A stretch of DNA of 5,748 nt from Candidatus Methanophagales archaeon (GCA_003601795.1 PIXU01000219.1:1-5748); one strand, 5' to 3'. Numbered from the stretch's first letter, positions 1 through 5,512 are shown. The notes: generated from the letters alone by a model not told the origin. A program made the numbers and translations.

Positions 1-1
1 G

Positions 2-301
2 CCGCGGAAGCGGAATTTTTCTTTACTCCGCGAAAAAGGTCAGGATAAGGATAAGACCGAGATGGGAGAAGCATTCTACATGGGACTTGGCGATGCGATT
101 ATCCCTTCTATGCTGGTTGTGTCTGCATTTGTAAAATATGCAAGTGTAGCGCCTGCGTTGGGTGCGCTAATAGGAACTTTAGCGGGTTATGCAGTGCTGA
201 GCAGAATCGCAGGTAGGGGGAAACCGCATGCAGGGCTGCCATTTCTTAATTCGGGTGCGCTAATAGGGTTTGTTGTTGGGTATGTGGTTATGATGGTTTG
301 A
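2..301 (+). CDS. Presenilin-like intramembrane aspartyl protease, C-terminal part
   Basis: The frame is open from base 2, so this is the end of a longer gene; the N-terminus and first catalytic aspartate lie outside the window. About 20 basic, charged residues (a cytoplasmic loop) are followed by YMGLGDAIIPSMLVVSA, the GxGD signature of presenilin/signal-peptide-peptidase proteases, with the catalytic Asp at 92-94. Three hydrophobic segments follow, at about 86-145, 149-211 and 245-298, matching the last three membrane helices (TM7-TM9). The last begins with GLPFLNSGA, the position of the family's PAL motif, here PFL (239-247), as I recall for archaeal homologues (PSH, SPP_2/DUF1119 type). 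Family members cut substrates within the membrane; the substrate is unknown here. The TGA stop is at 299-301. The gene converges on the RHS gene and shares no visible operon with it. Family assignment is strong; an internal ATG at 62 is not the start because homology begins upstream of it. Confidence 0.85.
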   Translation, partial: PRKRNFSLLREKGQDKDKTEMGEAFYMGLGDAIIPSMLVVSAFVKYASVAPALGALIGTLAGYAVLSRIAGRGKPHAGLPFLNSGALIGFVVGYVVMMV

Positions 302-319
302 TTTGATTTTGAGCTTTTT
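302..319 (+). terminator. Possible T-rich terminator after the protease gene
   Basis: Directly after the TGA stop come three T-runs (302-304, 307-310 and 315-319) with no stable hairpin. Archaeal RNA polymerase commonly stops at such T-tracts, so this could end the protease transcript. The tract is short and interrupted, so the call is weak. Confidence 0.25.
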
Positions 320-328
320 GAAACTCCT

Positions 329-356
329 AAATCCTTAACACCAAATCCTAAACACT
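329..356. repeat. Two-copy 14-base tandem repeat
   Basis: AAATCCTTAACACC (329-342) is followed immediately by AAATCCTAAACACT (343-356), 12 of 14 bases identical. It lies in the non-coding convergent spacer between the protease and RHS genes. No function is evident; it could be replication slippage or a remnant of a longer array. Confidence 0.45.
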
Positions 357-477
357 CAACCTCCATCTTTTTACCTTCCTTTTCCATCTCGAACTCAATC
401 CGTTATCAACGACACCATGAGTATCACAATGCTCCATTTTTATTTTCACTTCTGCCCGCCTTCCGGTTCCTGGGCAT

Positions 478-538
478 CATCGGTGTAATTTATTACTGCC
501 GATGCCAATATTGCGTTTATTACGCATCTGTTTTTATT
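478..538 (+). terminator. Two inverted repeats plus T-run between convergent genes
   Basis: CATCGG (478-483) pairs with CCGATG (499-504) around a 15-base loop. TGCGT (512-516) pairs with ACGCA (522-526) around a 5-base loop, followed by TTTTT at 531-535. The second stem plus T-run resembles an intrinsic terminator for plus-strand transcription, but it sits about 210 bases past the protease stop and just before the RHS stop. It may act as a backstop terminator between converging transcripts. The stems are short, so chance is possible. The rest of the spacer (357-477) holds nothing I can identify. Confidence 0.35.
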
Positions 539-543
539 CACCT

Positions 544-1362
544 TTATCTCCTCTTTAACCGCTGCAGTTCCTGCTCCATACGCGCCTTCATAGACTCCGC
601 GCGGTCCATCTCGTCCTTCATGTCCTCTATCTCGTCCTCCATGCCCTCTATCTCGTCCTCGTCCTTCATGTCCTTTATCATGTCCTCCATGTCATCTATC
701 TTGTCCTCTATCCCCTCTATCCAGTCCTCGAGCCACTTATTCTTGTTCTCGTCAGAGCAGGCATGGGTATCTGTATCGGGATCGTAGCCATCCCCGAAGA
801 GTTCTAGAAACTCATCCCAAATCTTGTCTAGCCAGCTGGTAACCCAGTCCAGGCATCCTTCTCTCTTTATGCCGAACTCGTCAAAATCAACGATGTGCAG
901 CCCATCTGGTCGTATCTCAGCCGCCGAGGTGCCGAAACTATCATAGAGGGTATACATTAACCATTCCCTTTCTGTTCCCGGATCCAGCACCGCACTGATG
1001 CCGGGGTGGTATCGTGTGTAAACTTTTCCCGTTTTGCTCCTTTCCTCAATGACGTCTCGACCGCTCCAAAGGTAATACGTTGAATGGCCCCATGTACCGG
1101 ACCATTTATACCTGCTTAACTTCAATCCCTGCGGAGAATACTGGTCGGCGACATACTCCCCTGATGGTTTGGTAAACCCTATCAATCTGATCTCAAAATC
1201 GTATTCATGGCTATAGGTGCCCTCGCTATTGGTCTTGCTAATCCGGTTGCCGTTGTTATCGTTGACGTAGGTGATTGTTTCCGCCGGTGCTTCTTCTTTT
1301 ATAAGCCGGTCATCGGCATCAAAGGTGTAAGTGGTGAGTTCTCCGTCAACCGTCTTGGTCAG
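544..1362 (-). CDS. RHS gene part 4: last YD repeats, degenerate RHS end and acidic coiled-coil tail
   Basis: Right after the TGA the frame continues LTKTVDGELTTYTFDADDRL and YVNDNNGNRISKTNSEGTY, two or three further YD repeats. Then come YYLWSGRDVIEERSKTGKV and LYDSFGTSAAEIRPDGLH, which match in layout the late RHS-core pattern (YYLYDGDDVI then LYDGLGS then YDAFG). The usual closing motif RYYDPxLGRFxSxDP is absent. Instead the protein passes through an aromatic, acidic stretch (CLDWVTSWLDKIWDEFLELF) and a DPDTDTHACSDE segment, then a heptad coiled coil and a basic end, LQRLKRR. No nuclease or other toxin motif is seen. A possible TTG start at 1185 is internal to the homology and is not believed. 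The stop is TAA 546-544. Confidence 0.75.
   Translation of the reverse strand: MTKTVDGELTTYTFDADDRLIKEEAPAETITYVNDNNGNRISKTNSEGTYSHEYDFEIRLIGFTKPSGEYVADQYSPQGLKLSRYKWSGTWGHSTYYLWSGRDVIEERSKTGKVYTRYHPGISAVLDPGTEREWLMYTLYDSFGTSAAEIRPDGLHIVDFDEFGIKREGCLDWVTSWLDKIWDEFLELFGDGYDPDTDTHACSDENKNKWLEDWIEGIEDKIDDMEDMIKDMKDEDEIEGMEDEIEDMKDEMDRAESMKARMEQELQRLKRR
616..657 (-). repeat. 21-base tandem repeat encoding coiled-coil heptads
   Basis: On the minus strand the units 657-637 and 636-616 encode DEIEGME and DEIEDMK and agree at 19 of 21 bases. Related, more diverged heptads lie on both sides (DKIDDME and DMIKDMK upstream, DEMDRAE downstream), with a two-residue offset (DE) before the exact pair. Ile/Met at heptad positions 3 and 6 give 3-4 hydrophobic spacing, as expected for a coiled coil. 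One repeat unit equals one heptad, so the tail appears to have grown by in-frame slippage. Confidence 0.7.
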
Positions 1363-3984
1363 TCAGTTCCCTACTGCATCGTAGGTATATTGCTGAACCT
1401 CCGCTGGAGAAGAGTGATAGGTTACCTGCACTAACCGATTGAGCGCATCATATTCGATTTCCCGGCGGCTTCCATCTTCATCGCGTGTTTCTTTTAGCTT
1501 GTTCCCTACCGCATCGTATTCATAGCTGCGGTTTACGATGATGGCATTTGAAGCATCCCGGGCAACAAGGCCCACCGCTCTATTATTGGCATCATATTCA
1601 TAGGTAAGGTAAACGCCATTGGGATAGTCCATCCTGGTCCTTCTGCCTCCATCATCATACTCGTAGGTGGCGACGCCATCCCATGCTGTTACCCTTACAA
1701 GCTGGTTGGCGGCGTCATACTCGTAGGCTATGTTCTCTCCATCTGGATAGGTCATGGTCGTCCGGTTGCCCACCCCATTATAGGTGTAGCTGACTGTTTT
1801 GGTAAATACTCCTCCATAGTCCACAGTAGAAGATATGATTCGGTTAAGCTCATCGTACTGGTAGGTAGTAACATCGTTCAACCCGCCGTTATGTGTCACT
1901 CTTAAGAGGTTACCCATCGCATCATATTCCCATACAGCATCGCTTCCATCGGGATACGAAGTTCTTATGCGGCGGTTGAGCGCGTCATACTCGTATGAAA
2001 TGGTGTTGCCATTAGCATCGGTTCTTTCGATCAATCTCCCCACTGCATTATAGGCACATATCCGGGTATTTCCACGTGGTGTGATAATTTTAGTAATTCT
2101 GTCTAATTCGTCATATTCATATCTCGTTGTATGATTGTTGGCATCGGTCTCACTTATCCCGTTGCCAACCGCATCGTATTCATAAGCTGTTACACCGCCT
2201 AATGCATCAGTGGTTGTTACGAGACGGTTCAAGGCATCGTAGGCATACTGGATGGTATGACCATTTTTGTCAGCGAAGCTTATTCTATTTCCAACTGCAT
2301 CATAGGTATACGTTTCGGTATTTCCAAGAGCATCTGTTGTGCTTGCCAGGCGATTTAAGGCATCGTAGGTATAAGAAGAGCCATTTCCATTTTCATCTGT
2401 CTCGCTCACCCGATTTCCATTGGCATCATAGGCATACGTGGTTTCATTCCCAAGGGCGTCAATCTCTTTTACCCGGCGACTTAACGCATCGTATTCGTAG
2501 GTTGTAGAATGATTGTTTGTATCGGTAACGTTGACCAAATTCCCTAAGGCATCGTATTCATACCTGGTTACACCGCTCAGGGGGTCGGTTTTTCTTATCA
2601 GCCTGTTCAAGGCATCATATTCATAATCAGTAGTATGATTATTCCTGTCGGTCATGCTCAGTCTGTTGCCAAGCGCATCGTAGGTATATCTTTCGGTATT
2701 TCCCAGCGCATCGGTGACAGAAATTACTCTGCCAAGCGCATCGTAAACGCTGTTCGTTTTACTATTCCTTGCATCTGTTTCTCTAATCTGATTTCCTTTT
2801 CGGTCGTATTTGAAGAAAGTTTCATTGTCTGACGCATCCGTGATCGTATCAACTTCGCCAAGAATATTAATTATATAGCTTGTTTCATGCCCATTTGCAT
2901 CTACTTCGCTTATCAATTCCCCTTCTGCGTTGTACTTGTACCTTGTCTCGTTGCCCAATGCATCAATCACTTTGATTAATCTATCACTACGGTCATACTC
3001 ATTTGTGGTTGTATGACGGTTTGCATCGGTTGTGTTTACCAGCCTGCCAACGAGGTCATAACCATATCCTGTGACATCCCCCAGCGCATCGGTAGAGCAG
3101 GTCATAAAGCCATGCGCATCATATGAGTACAGCGTTTCAAAACCTCTAAAATCTGCGTACCTTATTAGATTTCCAAACTCGTCATAATAGTTATATGAGC
3201 TATTCCCTGCGGCATTGGTCGTTCTGTTCAAGTTTCCTTTTTCATCATAACCATAACTTGTGGTGTGCCCTAAGGCATCTGTGGTGCTTAAGAGCAAAGA
3301 GATATACTCTGGGTTAGAATCAATATTTCGCCATTCGTAGTCCGTTACGTTTCCAAGAGGATTCGTTTCTTTGATTAAGTTTCCGTATTCATCATAATCA
3401 TAAGCAGTTGTATGCCCATTTGCATCTGTTAAACTTGCCATATTCATGCCGTCGTCCCACGTTCTACGGGTAACATTGCCCATGGGATCGGTGATTGCTG
3501 TGGGATTGTCAAACTCGTTGAGTTTTATCAATGACCTATATTCTCTCGCATCGGTAGCATAAGTGATGTTATCGCCATATTCAACATGGTATAGCCTGAA
3601 AGGATAGAACGTTGAAGAGTTATATAATGACTTCCAGATATCTTTGATCTTACCGTCATCGTAATAAGAAAAGTTAAGCATCCTCCCTTCTCTATCAACA
3701 ACCTCCTTCAGTTTGCGCCCATCGAAATAGGAGTATAATGAGGAGTTTGCCATTGCATCTGTTACATTTACCAGATTTCCTTCGCCATCATACTCGTAGC
3801 TGATTTGTCGCCCCAGTGGGTCTACAACGCTGCTTACCCTGTTCCCGGTGTAATTCAAAATGAGCGACATACCGGAATCGTCTTCCACCCGGGTAAGCTT
3901 CCCGTCCGTATAGCTGAAGGTTAACCGGTTGCCGTTCTTATCAGTAATATTTTGAAGCACACCGGTAGTATCGAAATGGTATTT
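1363..3984 (-). CDS. RHS gene part 3: YD-repeat core, about 37 repeats
   Basis: The true in-frame homology begins near 3984 with KYHFDTTGVLQNITDKNG, upstream of the first ATG-like codon. It then runs through about 37 YD repeats of the form YEYDALGNLxxxTDANGHTT. The first few repeats are irregular; fifteen in a row (2940-1996) are exactly 21 residues each, and the last eight vary from about 20 to 26. Such repeats form the beta-sheet wall of the RHS/TcC cocoon. The part ends YTYDAVGN followed by TGA at 1365-1363, where the repeat pattern predicts Arg; the same frame then continues LTKTVDGELTT. The long stretch has no internal stop, so decay, if real, is recent. Confidence 0.85.
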   Translation of the reverse strand, partial: KYHFDTTGVLQNITDKNGNRLTFSYTDGKLTRVEDDSGMSLILNYTGNRVSSVVDPLGRQISYEYDGEGNLVNVTDAMANSSLYSYFDGRKLKEVVDREGRMLNFSYYDDGKIKDIWKSLYNSSTFYPFRLYHVEYGDNITYATDAREYRSLIKLNEFDNPTAITDPMGNVTRRTWDDGMNMASLTDANGHTTAYDYDEYGNLIKETNPLGNVTDYEWRNIDSNPEYISLLLSTTDALGHTTSYGYDEKGNLNRTTNAAGNSSYNYYDEFGNLIRYADFRGFETLYSYDAHGFMTCSTDALGDVTGYGYDLVGRLVNTTDANRHTTTNEYDRSDRLIKVIDALGNETRYKYNAEGELISEVDANGHETSYIINILGEVDTITDASDNETFFKYDRKGNQIRETDARNSKTNSVYDALGRVISVTDALGNTERYTYDALGNRLSMTDRNNHTTDYEYDALNRLIRKTDPLSGVTRYEYDALGNLVNVTDTNNHSTTYEYDALSRRVKEIDALGNETTYAYDANGNRVSETDENGNGSSYTYDALNRLASTTDALGNTETYTYDAVGNRISFADKNGHTIQYAYDALNRLVTTTDALGGVTAYEYDAVGNGISETDANNHTTRYEYDELDRITKIITPRGNTRICAYNAVGRLIERTDANGNTISYEYDALNRRIRTSYPDGSDAVWEYDAMGNLLRVTHNGGLNDVTTYQYDELNRIISSTVDYGGVFTKTVSYTYNGVGNRTTMTYPDGENIAYEYDAANQLVRVTAWDGVATYEYDDGGRRTRMDYPNGVYLTYEYDANNRAVGLVARDASNAIIVNRSYEYDAVGNKLKETRDEDGSRREIEYDALNRLVQVTYHSSPAEVQQYTYDAVGN
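1996..2940 (-). repeat. Fifteen exact-length 63-base YD repeats with two-unit alternation
   Basis: On the minus strand fifteen consecutive units are each exactly 21 codons, from YKYNAEGELIS down to CAYNAVGRLIE. In the twelve units from 2751 to 1996 two types mostly alternate. One has YDALNRL then TDALGN; the other has YDAVGNR then TDxNxHTT. The effective period is therefore 42 residues, or 126 bases. This suggests growth by duplication of a two-repeat unit. Confidence 0.8.
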
Positions 3985-4319
3985 GAAGCGTCCTTGAATC
4001 GAAGAGTAAAAGTGCCGTCTGGATTTTTTCTCAGCTTTGAATGGATTCCGGGCGGCGAGACATAATCGCCATCTTCAATGGAGGTGAATGTGTGCGCCGA
4101 GCCATCGCCCTCATGCAATGTCACGTCGCCATCTTCTACGAGATAAATATTGTAGTTAAAGGTCCATCCGCAGCCAAATGGGCTATCTTTTTCGCTGTTC
4201 AAGCCGTTGTATGCCCTGTCAATTGCTATATCAAATCCTCTAGCCTTTATTGAGATATCTCTTGTTGGGAAGAATAGATTGCCGTTCGCTGCATTTGCCA
4301 CATCTCCAATGTAATAATA
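3921..4319 (-). CDS. RHS gene part 2: DUF6531-like N-terminal domain, ends in a frameshift
   Basis: This part shares its frame with the signal peptide part. It reads YYYIGDVANAANGNLFFPT, then a DISI segment, FDIAIDRAYNGLNS and FGCGWTFNYN, the classic entry of RHS proteins (DUF6531: conserved N.A.GN....TD, then R.YNS and G.GW). Genuine homology ends at LRFKDAS near 3985; the remaining residues to the TAA at 3923-3921 are out of frame. The other frame carries KYHFDTTGVLQN, which continues the protein. A start at GTG 4301-4299 is possible only as an artefact, since homology extends upstream of it. This domain is thought to begin the RHS beta-cocoon. Confidence 0.75.
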   Translation of the reverse strand, partial: YYYIGDVANAANGNLFFPTRDISIKARGFDIAIDRAYNGLNSEKDSPFGCGWTFNYNIYLVEDGDVTLHEGDGSAHTFTSIEDGDYVSPPGIHSKLRKNPDGTFTLRFKDASNTISILPVCFKILLIRTATG

Positions 4320-4511
4320 TCAGGGTTCAAAACCTGTGTTTCCGGGGTCCTCGCCATTACCACCGCCTCTTTCTTCTGCCAAAGCGCCGCCAACAAAGAT
4401 ACTTTGGGGCAAGCATCCAAAAACGATAATTAATGCTCTAAACACTGCTAACCCTTTCTTATTATTATTTCCGTGGACCTTTACATATCCGCTTCGGCGA
4501 TTTTTTCGCAT
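4320..4511 (-). CDS. RHS gene part 1: signal peptide and linker (63 codons, then TGA)
   Basis: The start is ATG 4511-4509. A basic N-region (MRKNRRSG to NNNKKG) precedes a hydrophobic core, LAVFRALIIVFG, and a likely signal-peptidase site after GGALA at residue 45. This shows the RHS protein was meant for export. A cysteine at residue 33 follows VFG, which is not a good lipobox. The mature part begins with an acidic, Gly-rich linker (about residues 46-63) and is stopped by TGA at 4322-4320. The frame then continues unbroken into the DUF6531-like domain, reading YYYIGDVANAANG, so the TGA interrupts one protein and does not end a real small gene. No Shine-Dalgarno sequence precedes the ATG. Confidence 0.7.
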   Translation of the reverse strand: MRKNRRSGYVKVHGNNNKKGLAVFRALIIVFGCLPQSIFVGGALAEERGGGNGEDPGNTGFEP

Positions 4512-4535
4512 CGCTTTGAAACATCTAAATAGTCA

Positions 4536-4583
4536 TCACTTAAAAACTTTTCGATAATCTTATTTTGCATTGCCAAATATAAG
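4536..4583 (-). promoter_or_regulatory. Candidate archaeal promoter elements for the RHS gene
   Basis: Two TATA-like boxes lie upstream of the ATG at 4511: TTATATTT (4583-4576), giving a leader of about 40 bases, and TTTTTAAG preceded by GAAAAG (about 4551-4539), giving an almost leaderless message. The absence of a Shine-Dalgarno sequence favours the nearer one. Both are short A+T motifs in an A+T-rich spacer, so either may be chance. Confidence 0.25.
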
Positions 4584-4642
4584 AACTCCAGACGCTACTT
4601 CAATAAGACAGGCTAAGAAGGAGTCGAAGTTTCAGACCTGCT

Positions 4643-4655
4643 AAAAAACAAATCT
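4643..4655 (-). terminator. Possible T-rich terminator of the small membrane-protein gene
   Basis: Read on the minus strand, GATTTGTTTTTTAG lies about 45-55 bases after the TGA stop at 4699. T-tracts of this type end many archaeal transcripts. If active it would separate this gene from the RHS gene downstream; otherwise the two could be co-transcribed. Confidence 0.35.
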
Positions 4656-4698
4656 AAACACCTATGTTAAGCCCGTCTGGTCAGATACGTCACGGCTA

Positions 4699-5206
4699 TC
4701 ACTGAGGGGGTTTTAATACAACGGTCACGTTCCCACTGCGAGCAAGCTTATTATCCGTTTGAATTGACCTGATATAGGCGTGTATTTTAAAGTTTCCGGT
4801 AAACGGTTTTTCTTTTCTGTTCCATGCGTTAAAGGTATAACTTGATTTTCCTCCTGGACCCATATCTATCACCATTAATCGTTCAGCGGGTAATTTCCAG
4901 TATTTAGCGCCCTCCTTCGGGTAGACCACCTCTATGCCAACGCCATAAGTATCGCGATAAATAATCTCCTCTCCGTTGTTCTGCACCGTAACACAGAGTG
5001 TAACGGATTCGCCCGGGTCAATTGTTACCACGCGGTTGCTTAATAGAGATGGTTTTGGATTTTCTACTTTATATAATATCACTAAATTCCAGGTCAAACT
5101 CCGATTGGTCTTCGAAATACCCGGAAAACACAACTACGGCGACCACCAGTAACAGTATTGCTAATGCAAGTCCCATTCGTATCTTTATTGCGGTTTTGGA
5201 TTTCAT
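4699..5206 (-). pseudogene. Small membrane-anchored beta-domain protein, frameshifted
   Basis: The proposed start is ATG 5206-5204, reading MKSKTAIKIRMGLALAI then LLLVVAVVVFSGYF: a basic N-terminus and one membrane helix or uncleaved signal anchor, followed by an acidic stretch ending FSDII and TAA near 5075. One frame over, the protein continues YKVENPKPSLLSNRVVTIDP to the TGA at 4701-4699. Restoring one TA pair at the TATATA run would read DIIYKVENPK and give 170 codons including the stop. The downstream part has alternating hydrophobic residues and Gly/Asn turns, e.g. PGESVTLCVTVQNNGEE, like extracellular Ig-like/CARDB-type beta-sandwich domains; I do not recognise the exact family. A TTG at 5133 could give an artificial start for the second part alone. 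It lies 187 bases upstream of the RHS gene on the same strand and may share its surface role. An in-frame TAG upstream of 5206 supports this start. Confidence 0.6.
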
Positions 5207-5251
5207 GTTCTTGTTGTGTATATACTATAACGTCCTCCTATTTGGGACGCA

Positions 5252-5259
5252 GATTTATA
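5252..5259 (-). promoter_or_regulatory. TATA box candidate for the small membrane-protein gene
   Basis: On the minus strand GTATAAAT (5259-5252) lies about 48 bases before the ATG at 5206, placing transcription start near 5230. It overlaps the left inverted motif of the hairpin array, so the repeat may supply the promoter. A second box, TATAGTATATA, at about 5230-5218 is too close unless the message is leaderless. Confidence 0.3.
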
Positions 5260-5486
5260 CTGATTTACGCAACACTTTTTCTCTTTCAAAAAACACTTTC
5301 TTTCTAAAGAAAGAACCTGTGCTAAGAAAGTATAGTTCTTTTGGTAAAGCTTTTCTTTCTAAGAAAAGGTTTGTGCTAAAAGTAAAACAAATTTCTTTGG
5401 TAAAGCTTTCTTTCCACGAAGCATTTTTGATAAACCTTTTCTTAAAAGGTTTAAAGAAAGGTTTGTGTTAATCTGCGTTAATCAGT
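5259..5486. repeat. Inverted 13-base motif pair flanking the hairpin array
   Basis: ACTGATTTACGCA (5259-5271) is matched at 12 of 13 bases by the reverse complement of TGCGTTAATCAGT (5474-5486). Next to each copy is a further variant of the same word: ACGCAGATTTA to the left (5248-5258), GTTAATCTGCG to the right (5467-5477). The pair encloses 202 bases of low-complexity hairpin sequence. As I recall, similar ATCTGCGTTAATC words are scattered through many environmental prokaryote genomes between genes; that is recollection, not a search result. The whole could be a small non-autonomous palindromic element. No target-site duplication is clear. Confidence 0.5.
5296..5452. repeat. Array of three perfect hairpins within degenerate 55-base repeats
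   Basis: Three perfect inverted repeats follow one another: CTTTCTTT with AAAGAAAG (5296-5313, loop 2), CTTTTCTT with AAGAAAAG (5350-5368, loop 3), and AAACCTTTT with AAAAGGTTT (5432-5452, loop 3). The first two head repeat units of 54 and 56 bases (5296-5349 and 5350-5405) that share TGTGCTAA and end in TTGGTAAAG. A partial third unit starts at 5406 with CTTTCTTTCC, and GGTTTGTG recurs at 5460-5467. The array fills the divergent spacer between the small membrane-protein gene and the UbiD-family gene. Either strand could fold into A/U-rich stems; terminator, insulator or transposon-like roles are all possible. Confidence 0.65.
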
Positions 5487-5512
5487 GTCAACAATTTATT
5501 TTTATGCCATGT

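Larger units (their letters stand above)
544..4511 (-). pseudogene. RHS/YD-repeat surface protein gene, broken by two TGA codons and one frameshift
   Basis: This is a single gene read on the minus strand from ATG 4511-4509 to TAA 546-544. Domain order in rebuilt numbering: signal peptide 1-45, Gly-rich linker, DUF6531-like domain about 70-140, YD repeats about 180-1110, degenerate RHS end 1110-1220, acidic coiled coil about 1255-1320. RHS/YD proteins fold into large beta-cocoon shells that are exported and often enclose a C-terminal toxin, or act in surface adhesion. Three lesions interrupt it: TGA at codon 64, loss of one base at about codon 176, and TGA at codon 1050. The span is 3968 bases; adding one base gives 3969, or 1323 codons, so the lesions are point changes in an otherwise full-length gene. 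No immunity gene is visible downstream. Archaeal RHS proteins of this kind have no well-defined role. The family call is very strong; pseudogene versus sequence error is unresolved. The four parts are described separately. Confidence 0.85.

Noticed and set aside
152..160. Literal PAL in the protease (APALGAL) as the catalytic PAL motif
   Set aside because: It lies in the helix immediately after GxGD. The family places the PAL motif in the following helix, where GLPFLNSGA sits.
1207..1434. Plus-strand 75-codon open frame across the second TGA
   Set aside because: The opposite strand has continuous RHS homology on both sides of the TGA, so the plus-strand frame is a shadow.
2127..2507. 126-codon open frame opposite the YD repeats, rich in His, Arg and Leu
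   Set aside because: It is the antisense of regular 63-base repeats; the composition simply mirrors the YD codons.
1996..2940. Regular repeats resembling a CRISPR array
   Set aside because: The 63-base period is fully coding as YD repeats, without identical repeats or unique spacers.
4320..4322. TGA as selenocysteine
   Set aside because: Cys/Sec is not expected at this linker position, no SECIS-like structure was noticed, and the second TGA replaces an Arg.
4336..4557. Plus-strand open frame opposite the RHS signal peptide
   Set aside because: It is antisense to a clear signal peptide, Pro/Lys-rich and without a promoter or ribosome site.
4588..4680. CCAGACG (4588-4594) and CGTCTGG (4674-4680) as a functional inverted repeat
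   Set aside because: Only seven bases, 79 bases apart, with nothing else supporting a structure; likely chance.
5232..5240. AGGAGG on the minus strand as a Shine-Dalgarno site for the gene starting at 5206
   Set aside because: It is about 30 bases from the ATG, far beyond working spacing, and no start codon lies at the right distance from it.
5022..5471. 149-codon open frame on the plus strand
   Set aside because: It overlaps the small minus-strand gene and then translates the A/T hairpin repeats into Lys/Phe/Leu-rich sequence. There is no domain-like composition, so it is a by-product of the repeats.
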